Source of the DNA: an uncultured Mycoplasmatota bacterium
GTDB lineage: Bacteria; Bacillota_I; Bacilli_A; RF39; UBA660
Assembly (NCBI GenBank): GCA_900553855.1
Contig: USFG01000005.1
Coordinates: 1 to 64,000 of the forward strand
Length of the DNA: 64,000 bases
Reading direction: 5' to 3'
Program-made: the position numbers and the translations under genes
The notes under the pieces: model-generated
The model's input: the letters and a program-made list of their open reading frames with translations, nothing else
The model's database searches: none
What the model was told of the DNA's origin: nothing
Part shown: piece by piece, positions 8,460 through 16,385 of the stretch
How positions within the stretch are numbered: the first letter of the stretch is position 1
Layout of the letters: each line of letters begins with the position of its first letter

Positions 8460-9329
8460 CTACTTAACTTGATTCATTACTTCTTCAGCAAAGTTATCGT
8501 TTCTCTTTTCCATACCTTCGCCTACTTCGTATCTAATCATAGATTTAACTTCGCCACCATTATTTTTAACATAAGTAGCTACATCAATATCTCCATTTTT
8601 AATGAAGCTTTGAGATACTAAACAAATTTCTTTAAAGAATTTCTTTAATCTTCCTTCAACCATTTTTTCAGCTATTTCAGCAGGTTTTCCTTCGTTCATA
8701 GCTTGTTCTTTAAAGATTGCTCTTTCTTTTTCAACTCTATCCGTTGGGATTTCATCTTCTCTAACAAATTCAGGTTTCATAGCTGCTGCTTGCATTGCAA
8801 CGTCTTTGGCAACTTCTTCGTTTGCTCCAGTAAGTACAGTTAATACAGCAATTTTTCCACCCATATGTAGGTAACTTCCGAATGTTTCATCATCTGTTTT
8901 TTCTACAACTTCAATTCTTCTTAAAGATAATTTTTCACCAATTTTAGCAGTTTTAGCAATAATTAAATCTTTAATAGTTCCTTCTTCACAAGGAAGTTCT
9001 AATGCTTCTTCTACAGTTTTAGCATTACTATTTAAAATAGTATTACCAATTGTATCTAACATAGAAGTAAATTCTTCATTTTTACTAACAAAGTCTGTTT
9101 CACTATTAACTTCTAATATAACAGCTTTGTTACCATTAATATATACATTAGCAAGTCCTTCAGCAGCAATTCTTGATTCTTTTTTAGCTGCTTTAGCAAT
9201 TCCTTTTTCTCTTAAATAATCGATTGCAGCATTAATATCTCCATTTGTTTCAGATAATGCTTTTTTACAATCCATCATTCCAGCACCTGTTTTAGCTCTT
9301 AATTCAGCTACAGTTTTAGCATCTACCAT
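8460..9329 (-). CDS. tsf: Elongation factor Ts
   Basis: The nucleotide exchange factor for EF-Tu. The N-terminal UBA-like domain reads TVAELRAKTGAGMMDCKKAL. The EF-Tu contact segment TDFVSKNEEF (about 80) is intact, and two alpha/beta core subdomains follow. The length (289) is normal for the long bacterial form. It starts 12 bp after rpsB with a strong AGGAGG site, the usual rpsB-tsf operon, and is followed by an intrinsic terminator. Confidence 0.97.
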   Translation of the reverse strand: MVDAKTVAELRAKTGAGMMDCKKALSETNGDINAAIDYLREKGIAKAAKKESRIAAEGLANVYINGNKAVILEVNSETDFVSKNEEFTSMLDTIGNTILNSNAKTVEEALELPCEEGTIKDLIIAKTAKIGEKLSLRRIEVVEKTDDETFGSYLHMGGKIAVLTVLTGANEEVAKDVAMQAAAMKPEFVREDEIPTDRVEKERAIFKEQAMNEGKPAEIAEKMVEGRLKKFFKEICLVSQSFIKNGDIDVATYVKNNGGEVKSMIRYEVGEGMEKRNDNFAEEVMNQVK

Positions 9330-9341
9330 TATTATTTCCTC

Positions 9342-10274
9342 CTATTTTAAAGCTTGTAATAATTCTTCTTTTTTCATTGAAGAATATCCTTTAACTCCTC
9401 TTTTTTTAGCTAACTCTTTTAATTCAGTTAAAGTTTTAATAGTTAAATCTTCATCTTCAGTTTGTTTTTCTTCTTTGATTTCTGCTTTTGTTTTTTCATT
9501 ATCTAATGATTCAACGAATACTTCTTTTACAGTTTTAGCAGATTTTCCATCTTTTTTAGGTTTTTCTTCTTCAGTTACATAGTCAACTAATTCTAAACCT
9601 CTTGCTTCACAAATAGCGTTTGTTAATACTCCTAACATAACTTTAACACTTCTTACAGCATCGTCGTTACCCGGAATTACGAAATCAACATCATCTGGAT
9701 CACAGTTTGTATCTACAATACCAAATACTGGAATATTTAATTTTCTTGCTTCACGAATTGCATTAATTTCTTTCTTAGGATCTACAATAATTAATGCACT
9801 TGGTAATTTTTCCATGTTACGAATACCACATAATACGGCATTTAATTTATCATATTCTTTTTTAAGACCGATAACTTCTTTTTTAGGTAACATTTCAAAT
9901 GTTCCATCAGCTTCCATTTTTTCGATTTCTTCTAATCTCTTAATTCTCTTTCTAATTGTTCTAAAGTTAGTTAATGTTCCACCTAACCATCTTTCAATTA
10001 CATAGTATGAATTACTTCTTTCTGCTTCTTCTTTTGCAGCCTCATTTGCTTGTTTTTTTGTTCCTACAAATAAGAAAGTTCCACCATTTTCAGCAATTTT
10101 CTTAATTTCAGCATAAGCATTTTCTATACATGCAGCTGTTTTTTCTAAATCGATAATATAAATATCATCTCTTGCTGTAAAAATGTATTCCTTCATTTTA
10201 GGATTCCATCTTTTTGTTTGATGTCCGAAATGAACACCAGCTTCTAATAAGTAGCTCATTGATACTACTGCCAT
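9342..10274 (-). CDS. rpsB: Ribosomal protein uS2 with a C-terminal SAP/Rho_N-like tail
   Basis: A canonical S2 core: SMSYLLEAGVHFGHQTKRWNPKM at the start, FVGTKKQA, RWLGGTLTNF, and PVFGIVDTNCDPD. The protein has 310 residues against about 240-260 in most bacteria. The extra 60 residues are an acidic linker followed by LTELKELAKKRGVKGYSSM...LLQALK, which matches the helical SAP/Rho N-terminal pattern used to bind nucleic acid or fold as a three-helix unit. It is the first gene of the rpsB-tsf operon, with a 107-nt structured leader. Confidence 0.95.
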   Translation of the reverse strand: MAVVSMSYLLEAGVHFGHQTKRWNPKMKEYIFTARDDIYIIDLEKTAACIENAYAEIKKIAENGGTFLFVGTKKQANEAAKEEAERSNSYYVIERWLGGTLTNFRTIRKRIKRLEEIEKMEADGTFEMLPKKEVIGLKKEYDKLNAVLCGIRNMEKLPSALIIVDPKKEINAIREARKLNIPVFGIVDTNCDPDDVDFVIPGNDDAVRSVKVMLGVLTNAICEARGLELVDYVTEEEKPKKDGKSAKTVKEVFVESLDNEKTKAEIKEEKQTEDEDLTIKTLTELKELAKKRGVKGYSSMKKEELLQALK

Positions 10275-10381
10275 TTAAATCATTCCTTTCGTTATTTACC
10301 CTTAAACTTCTTCCTTTGTTATCAACCCATGGCCACTAGATAACTCAGTCTGTTTAAGTACATTTTTTCGGCTTTTTAGCC
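10275..10381 (-). promoter_or_regulatory. rpsB 5' leader, possible autoregulatory element
   Basis: The predicted start (10381) leaves a leader of about 107 nt. It contains a small hairpin GGCTaaaaAGCC and a longer stem GTTATC/GATAAC enclosing TGGCCA, just before the AAAGGAA ribosome site. S2 represses its own mRNA in other bacteria. This leader could do the same, but I recognise no known motif. Confidence 0.35.
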
Positions 10382-10387
10382 ATTTAT

Positions 10388-10416
10388 ATATTATCAAATT
10401 AATATATCTATTTCAA
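10388..10416 (-). promoter_or_regulatory. rpsB promoter
   Basis: On the minus strand TTGAAA (10411-10416), 17-bp spacer, TAATAT (10388-10393). Confidence 0.7.
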
Positions 10417-10417
10417 G

Positions 10418-11128
10418 TTATTTTTTATCTTTTTTGATATATTTTTTTAGTTCTTTTTCAACTCTAGCTTTAATTAATAATAGTCTTTCTTTCGGATTCA
10501 TGAAATTGGGGAAAGCTTCTACTAAACGTTTATATAGTACGTTCTTATTAATAAGTATTTTTTTCACTTTTTTAGTTATTTCTTCTGTACCATCTTTTTC
10601 AACAGTTTTAAAGGTACCTTTGAAACCAAACATAATTATTAAAGAAATAGTATAATCAATTATATATATTATAAATAAAACTATCGCTGTTATTTTAATT
10701 GTTTCAAAGTTAAATAAATTTAGTAGATATTCAAATATAGGATTTATAACACATATTACTAATGTTCCTAGAATTCCAAATGGAATCATTGTTTCAGCAC
10801 AAATACGACCATTTAAATTGAATCTTTTAGTTGAATAATCCCACCATCTTGCTTTAAATATTTTTTCCATAAAATAACTAGTAAAATATTCAAGTAGTGA
10901 ACAAATAAATATTGCATATATAAATAATGTTAAAGGATTATCTTTATATCTACTTAATGTTAAAATCATTAAAATACAACCATGACCATAAATTGGACAT
11001 ATTGGACCTATTAAAAAGCCTCTATTTATAAATTTATGTTTTTCGATTAATTTTCCTATTACTTCAATAAGCCATCCAATAAAAGAATAAATTAAAAATA
11101 ATAGAAAGTAATAATAAATTTCATTCAT
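10418..11128 (-). CDS. Putative ABC-transporter type IV (CmpB-like) membrane protein
   Basis: An integral membrane protein with about five or six helices. The N-terminus YYYFLLFLIYSFIGWLIEVI and the segment RGFLIGPICPIYGHG match the ABC_trans_CmpB family, whose function is not established. The segment between helices, RWWDYSTKRFNLNGRIC, is also typical of this family. The basic C-terminus (about 190-236) is cytoplasmic. A longer frame starts at 11161, but the ATG at 11128 follows GGAGG at good spacing. It is a single-gene unit between the rpsB promoter and the McrB-like operon. Confidence 0.75.
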   Translation of the reverse strand: MNEIYYYFLLFLIYSFIGWLIEVIGKLIEKHKFINRGFLIGPICPIYGHGCILMILTLSRYKDNPLTLFIYAIFICSLLEYFTSYFMEKIFKARWWDYSTKRFNLNGRICAETMIPFGILGTLVICVINPIFEYLLNLFNFETIKITAIVLFIIYIIDYTISLIIMFGFKGTFKTVEKDGTEEITKKVKKILINKNVLYKRLVEAFPNFMNPKERLLLIKARVEKELKKYIKKDKK

Positions 11129-11181
11129 ATACTTTATCCTCCATAATATGATTTTACACAAAATCTATAAAAAAATAAAGA

Positions 11182-11220
11182 AAAAATAGAAGTACTCTCT
11201 ATTGTGGTACTTCTATTTTA
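11182..11220 (-). terminator. Terminator of the McrB-like operon
   Basis: On the minus strand, stem AATAGAAGTAC/GTACTTCTATT is followed by a T-rich tract. It overlaps the last codons of the 435-residue gene. Confidence 0.8.
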
Positions 11221-12506
11221 AATGTTGCTGTAAATTGTTTACCTTGATCTTCATTTTGAGGAGAATTAGTTCCTTCTAAATTAAATGTTACACGATATCT
11301 TTGTGTTGTTTTCTTAGCTATTCTAACATCTTTAACAAGATATGAATTTACTTTAGGGGCAACTGTGTATCCAAAGCTTTGTACACCATTGGTTGCATCT
11401 AACTTATATTTAAAGTTATTAGTTGTAAAAGTATTTAATCCAACTTGCATTATTATAGAATATGTTAAGTCAACGTTTGATAAATTTTCAACTGTAAATG
11501 TCTTATATGGTCTTATAACTTCATAATTAGGTTGATCATCTGGCATAATTCCTTCTATACTTAATGTTTCTCCATCAACAAATCTTAAAATTAATGATGC
11601 TGTTTCTTGGTCGGTATCTGGTGTACCAGTTGTAGTTGATGAACCATTATGCTTTCCACCACCAATTGGTGATTCAATTAGATTTTTATCTGGTTTTCCA
11701 TCACCATCGGTATCACACATGATATCACATTTGTTGTCACCATCAACGTCCAAGTTCATGTCTGGTATTCCATCATTATTAGTATCAATATCTAAATCTG
11801 GTTTTCCATCGCCATCGATGTCAATGTTTAAATCTGGCCAACCGTCACCATTTATATCACAATTTATTTCACAAACAACACCTTCTTGAGTTACATCTGT
11901 TACTAAATTGTAATCTGGTTTTCCATCGCCATCGTAATCAATATTAAACATTGATTTTCGATTACCTTTATAATCTATATTTAAATTTGGTTTATTATCT
12001 TTATCTGTATCAATATTAATATCTGCTTTTTTATCACCATCAATATCAATATTAATATCGGCAATTCCATCGCCATCAATATCTTTATTTAAATCTTTAA
12101 TACTCCAATAATATACACCTGCATATGATGCTCCTACAATAGAAAATATTAAACCCCAAAATGCGAGTAAGATTAATCCCATTCCGACACCATTTTTATC
12201 GGCTACTTCAAATTTTAAAGTTAATTTTTGTTTTGAAACTTTTAAGTTATGAGGTAAATATGTGTAATCATCAGCAGTAGATAATGTCAAAGAAATTACT
12301 TTCATGACATGTTTTCTATTTACTTTTAAATTATCTTTATAAATATCTTCTAATACTTTTTTTATTTCATCATATTGAGCTTTATCACTTAATAAATTAA
12401 ATTTTGTTAAATCTATTTCTTTACCGGGAAAGTCTTTTATTGGATTTTCTTTTTGTTTATTTGTTTTGTTTAATTTTACTTTTTCATCTTGTTTTTTCTT
12501 TTTCAT
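11199..12506 (-). CDS. Single-pass membrane protein with DxDxDG (Ca2+-type) repeats
   Basis: 435 residues. Residues 1-105 are basic and cytoplasmic, and a membrane helix lies at about 107-132 (GMGLILLAFWGLIFSIVGAS). About ten 12-residue repeats of the form DxDGDGxPDxNI then run from about 140 to 290, with one interruption containing two Cys. The last 130 residues are a beta-rich domain. The Asp-rich repeats resemble thrombospondin type 3 or dockerin calcium loops, so an extracellular calcium-binding stalk is likely. It is the last gene of a four-gene operon, 11 bp behind the DUF2357 gene. I know no named family for the whole protein. Confidence 0.75.
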   Translation of the reverse strand: MKKKKQDEKVKLNKTNKQKENPIKDFPGKEIDLTKFNLLSDKAQYDEIKKVLEDIYKDNLKVNRKHVMKVISLTLSTADDYTYLPHNLKVSKQKLTLKFEVADKNGVGMGLILLAFWGLIFSIVGASYAGVYYWSIKDLNKDIDGDGIADINIDIDGDKKADINIDTDKDNKPNLNIDYKGNRKSMFNIDYDGDGKPDYNLVTDVTQEGVVCEINCDINGDGWPDLNIDIDGDGKPDLDIDTNNDGIPDMNLDVDGDNKCDIMCDTDGDGKPDKNLIESPIGGGKHNGSSTTTGTPDTDQETASLILRFVDGETLSIEGIMPDDQPNYEVIRPYKTFTVENLSNVDLTYSIIMQVGLNTFTTNNFKYKLDATNGVQSFGYTVAPKVNSYLVKDVRIAKKTTQRYRVTFNLEGTNSPQNEDQGKQFTATFKIEVPQ

Positions 12507-12517
12507 ATAGACCTCCT

Positions 12518-13621
12518 TTATTTAAATAAATTTACTGCTTTATTAAATCTTGAGTTATGATTATCAATAAAGCTTTTATATGCTTTTCTAGCATTATCTT
12601 TTTCAGCATTTTTATATTCAGTTGCAGCTGTAATCTTACTTTCAATATTTTTTCTTAATTCTTTTTCATCAATATCAAATTTACTAGCATATTCGTAAAC
12701 CGCATCAACTATATCTATATTTTGTAGAGGTAATACGCTTCCTCTTTTGGAAACTGTATCATTTAAAATACAATAATTTAAGAATGATGTTAAATCTAGG
12801 TTATGTTTCATTGAAGGTGTTGATAAATCTGTTTCTTCTTTTTTCTCTTTAACAGGACTATTTATTTCAAAATCTTCAATTGTTTCCCACAAATGTAAGG
12901 CAGTTACAAAGTTATAATCTTTTAAGATAACGTTTGTTTTTCTAATAGGACTTCTAACAATTGTTGCACCTTTCATCATCTTCATAAATTTACTAGACAT
13001 AAAGTCTTCAAGAACATTTTTAATATGTTCAATTTTTTCTTCACGATCACGAAGTTCTTTTTCATCGGTTTTTACTTCAACATTTTTTTTGGCTGTTACT
13101 TCTAATTTTAATGATATATTTTGATCATCATAAAATGTTTCAGAATTATAGTTTAATTTCTTTTCGTTTGTATTATTAGCTGATTGTTCTTTATATGTTA
13201 ATTGTTCTTCTACAAAACGATTTAAGGTTGTAATTAAGGTATATATAAATCTATTTTCATATAGGTCTATTGTTTCTTCTTTGAAGATGTTAAGTAATTT
13301 TATTGGTTTAACAAAGCCGTCATCATCTACTTCTTGAATATAGTTGGTATGAACTGCTAAATCTTTAATTGATTCTAAAGATATTTTTTTGGTTTTTTCA
13401 ATTCTTACAACATCTTCTTCAGAAACGATAAATCTACGAGGATTCCTGATAATATTATCTATAGCAGGAATTGCCTCTTCAATTGTATCTACCCAGGAAT
13501 AATCTATTTCAATTTCTTGGATATTATGTTTTGCATCAAAACTTGATTTGGTTTCTTTTATATATCTATCAGCATCCTCTTGAGGTAAATCTTGTACCAA
13601 TAGTCCAATTTCATTGTTCAT
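12518..13621 (-). CDS. DUF2357 domain protein, McrC-like without an evident nuclease domain
   Basis: 367 residues, soluble. The central segment KLLNIFKEETIDLYENRFIYTLI matches the DUF2357 signature found at the N-terminus of McrC-like partners of McrB GTPases. The C-terminal part is helical and lacks any recognisable PD-(D/E)XK nuclease motif, so this is not an ordinary restriction subunit. It follows the AAA+ gene by 23 bp, the standard McrB-McrC order. I infer that it forms a complex with the membrane-anchored ATPase. The cellular role is unknown. Confidence 0.7.
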   Translation of the reverse strand: MNNEIGLLVQDLPQEDADRYIKETKSSFDAKHNIQEIEIDYSWVDTIEEAIPAIDNIIRNPRRFIVSEEDVVRIEKTKKISLESIKDLAVHTNYIQEVDDDGFVKPIKLLNIFKEETIDLYENRFIYTLITTLNRFVEEQLTYKEQSANNTNEKKLNYNSETFYDDQNISLKLEVTAKKNVEVKTDEKELRDREEKIEHIKNVLEDFMSSKFMKMMKGATIVRSPIRKTNVILKDYNFVTALHLWETIEDFEINSPVKEKKEETDLSTPSMKHNLDLTSFLNYCILNDTVSKRGSVLPLQNIDIVDAVYEYASKFDIDEKELRKNIESKITAATEYKNAEKDNARKAYKSFIDNHNSRFNKAVNLFK

Positions 13622-13644
13622 AAATTATCCTTCTTTCTTTATAT

Positions 13645-15144
13645 TTACATTTGTTTCTTTAATCTATCTAGGAAATCTTTACATTCTTTCATGACATCTT
13701 GTCCAAATGTTTCATCTAAGAATGCTTTAAATCCATCTATTTCCCCTCTAATATAGGCTAAGTTTAATTGGTTGAATTTTCTTAAGATTTTGTTAGCGAT
13801 AAGGTAATCAACTGCTACCATTTCATCACCACCGCAAGCAACAAATACAGGAACGTAATCTTTAATTTGTTTTAAAATACGGTTACCAAATGCCATACGG
13901 AAATGGTTAATTACATATTCATCCATTTTGTTAATTTTTTCTAAAACTTCGTCTGATAGAGGATGATCTACCCATGCTTTTTTAAATAAGCTTTCAAAAT
14001 ATTCAGCTGTTATATCTAGAGGCTCTGTATCTGGCGCTTCAAACGCAACACTTTTATTATCAATGTTAATTGGTAAAGCACGGTCGTAAACTTTATCAGT
14101 TACCATAAATGTTGAGTCATCGTTATTAATTGTACCGCAATACCACATATTATTTGGAATTCTAAATCTTCCTTCTTCTAATAATTTTGGATCGTTTGGC
14201 CAAGCATTTGGTACTAAACTAATTATCCATTCGTCAGTTGAAGGAAGTTCTAAAACTGAAAGCATTTCGGCAAAGTAGTATTCAACACGTGAAATGTTCA
14301 TTTCATCTAGAACTGTTAAATAAATTTTTGGATTATATCTTGCTTCATACATTTTAGCAAGAACTTGAGTTTCATTAAATCTTTTGGTAAATTCGTTGAA
14401 ATAACCATAAATTTCAGTACTATCTCTCCATGATGGTTGTACTGATGCAATAGTACTTTCATTTTTAACAAAGTATCCCCATGCATATGCAAGTGATGTT
14501 TTACCTGTACCAGAAATACCTTGTAAAATAATTAATCTATTTGATGCAAACGCACTTACAAATAATCTAATTAAGTTTATATCATAGTAAAGATGTAATC
14601 TACTAGCAGCATAATTTCTAAATTGTTCACATAACGCATCTAATGAAATAGTTTCGTTTAATTCTGGCTTAACAAAATTAGCGTACTCTTCATCAATTTT
14701 AGTTAATTTATAGAATCTACTATCATTTGCTTTGCTAATAACGTTACCATTTTCATCATATTCAACTTCTTCATTATTAGCTTCATTTGCCATTTCTTTG
14801 AATCTTTCATTTTCAGCACGAAGTTTTGCAACGTCGTTATTTAAACTTTCAATTTCATCAACTAATGTTTCTTGATGATGAACATTATGTCTAAATCTTA
14901 TTAATCTTCTAATTAAACGATATATTAAAAATCCAATTAATCCAAAAAGAATTAATAAACTAATAATTGATATTGCAACTATTAGAGGACTTACTCCACT
15001 ATGATTATTAATAATATCAATGTAGTTAGCTATATTAAATATTCTAATTAAGGCATTGCCTATTCCTTTTATTAAATCCCAAATTCCACCTATTAAAGGT
15101 TCCATAAATTCAAGAAAAAAATCACTATTTGTACTTACGCTCAT
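13645..15144 (-). CDS. Membrane-anchored McrB-like AAA+ ATPase
   Basis: 499 residues. An amphipathic N-terminus, one membrane helix (about 52-75), a basic patch (RLIRRLIRFRHN) and a coiled coil (about 90-120) precede a McrB/MoxR-type AAA+ domain. Walker A is GISGTGKTS (209-217), Walker B LTVLDEMN (276-283) continues into SRVEYYFAEML, and the sensor-1 region is CGTINNDD (about 336). This VLDEMN-x-RVEYYFAE form is typical of McrB NTPases. Membrane anchoring is not typical of McrB. It is followed by the DUF2357 gene and preceded by a 374-residue unknown, all within 25-bp gaps. Confidence 0.85.
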   Translation of the reverse strand: MSVSTNSDFFLEFMEPLIGGIWDLIKGIGNALIRIFNIANYIDIINNHSGVSPLIVAISIISLLILFGLIGFLIYRLIRRLIRFRHNVHHQETLVDEIESLNNDVAKLRAENERFKEMANEANNEEVEYDENGNVISKANDSRFYKLTKIDEEYANFVKPELNETISLDALCEQFRNYAASRLHLYYDINLIRLFVSAFASNRLIILQGISGTGKTSLAYAWGYFVKNESTIASVQPSWRDSTEIYGYFNEFTKRFNETQVLAKMYEARYNPKIYLTVLDEMNISRVEYYFAEMLSVLELPSTDEWIISLVPNAWPNDPKLLEEGRFRIPNNMWYCGTINNDDSTFMVTDKVYDRALPINIDNKSVAFEAPDTEPLDITAEYFESLFKKAWVDHPLSDEVLEKINKMDEYVINHFRMAFGNRILKQIKDYVPVFVACGGDEMVAVDYLIANKILRKFNQLNLAYIRGEIDGFKAFLDETFGQDVMKECKDFLDRLKKQM

Positions 15145-15155
15145 ATTTCATTCTC

Positions 15156-16280
15156 CTAACTTTCTTCAGCAATATTACGGTCTAATACTAAACCATCAAA
15201 TGCTTCTATGATTATTTCCACTTTTTCTTTTATTTTTTCATCTATTACTTCTTTATGATTAGAATAATAATCCTTACTAATTAAATATCTTTCTTTATTA
15301 TCTATTTCATTAATTATAGTATTTTTACTAGCATAGATAAAATAATTTAATTTATTATTATTTAATTTTTTCTTTATTTCATCATTAATATCGTCATAAT
15401 TTATTAATAAAATGATATGTTTATTTAAGTATTTATTTTTGTTTAAGTTTTTAATTTTATTAATTGATTGGTCATCTTTTAAGAATTTTTCTTTAATTGG
15501 TATAAAGAATATTTTATTAAATTTTCTTACGGATAACAATTTCATTAAAGTTACTACAACTAATTCGGCACTAATAATGGTAAATTTATTATCATAATTA
15601 TCTTTGTCAAAAATGTAAGATACTGCTCCACTATTAATTTCTTTTAAACCAGGTACTGAATAGTTATACTGTGTTATGTAGTAATTATTTTCTTTTGAAA
15701 TATCAATATACTTATTGAATGAAATATTACTATTTAATAATTCATATATTTTTCTTTCTTTTCTAACATTCGTTTTTATTAATTCTAATAATATGTTGGT
15801 ATTCTTCTTACCATCATCTATAATGTTTATAAATGATATTTTATTAAACTTTTCTAAATGATTTAAAAGAATGGTTTTATAATTTATGTTATTAATTGTG
15901 TAAGGACTTGTTGATATATCAATGTTATTTGCGATATGAATAACAATTGCACAAAGAATTATTTCTTTTTCGTACACTTTTATTTCAAACGCTCTTTGTT
16001 TATCAATAAAGTATGTTATAACACTATAAAGTTCCCTATCGATGTTATATTTTGAAATTTCTTTGTTGTTAATGAAACACATTACTAAATCTTTATCTAT
16101 ATGATTAGTTAATTTGGAAAAATAATCGTTTATAATGTAGTTTAAACTATCTTCAATATCTTTTTTCTTATGCCAAAATTTATTTTTTTCAATGCCTAAA
16201 ATTTTGGAAAGTAAGATTGAATACTGATATACAGTCTTAATCTTATATTTAAAATAATCTTCATAATTATCAATATTCAC
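15156..16280 (-). CDS. Hypothetical protein, first gene of the McrB-like operon
   Basis: 374 residues, Lys/Asn/Ile-rich, no signal peptide or membrane helix. The C-terminal half alternates strands and helices (IISAELVVVTLMKLL, KIFFIPIKEKF, HIILLINYDD, NYFIYASK), suggesting a Rossmann-like fold, but I see no catalytic motif. The start is GTG behind AAGG. It is transcribed from a good promoter (16308-16336) and ends 11 bp before the AAA+ gene. It may supply target recognition or regulation for the operon. Confidence 0.6.
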   Translation of the reverse strand: MNIDNYEDYFKYKIKTVYQYSILLSKILGIEKNKFWHKKKDIEDSLNYIINDYFSKLTNHIDKDLVMCFINNKEISKYNIDRELYSVITYFIDKQRAFEIKVYEKEIILCAIVIHIANNIDISTSPYTINNINYKTILLNHLEKFNKISFINIIDDGKKNTNILLELIKTNVRKERKIYELLNSNISFNKYIDISKENNYYITQYNYSVPGLKEINSGAVSYIFDKDNYDNKFTIISAELVVVTLMKLLSVRKFNKIFFIPIKEKFLKDDQSINKIKNLNKNKYLNKHIILLINYDDINDEIKKKLNNNKLNYFIYASKNTIINEIDNKERYLISKDYYSNHKEVIDEKIKEKVEIIIEAFDGLVLDRNIAEES

Positions 16281-16307
16281 AAAATCACTACCTTCTATTC
16301 TCTTAAA

Positions 16308-16336
16308 ATTATAACAAAATAGATTTATAAGTTCAA
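16308..16336 (-). promoter_or_regulatory. Promoter of the McrB-like operon
   Basis: On the minus strand TTGAAC (16331-16336), 17-bp spacer, TATAAT (16308-16313). Confidence 0.7.
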
Positions 16337-16348
16337 GATATTTGAATA

Positions 16349-16378
16349 CAAAAAACTAGCCATTTTGATAGCTAGTTT
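16349..16378 (-). terminator. clpB terminator
   Basis: On the minus strand, stem AAACTAGC/GCTAGTTT is followed by a T run, after the clpB stop. Confidence 0.85.
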
Positions 16379-16385
16379 AATTTTT

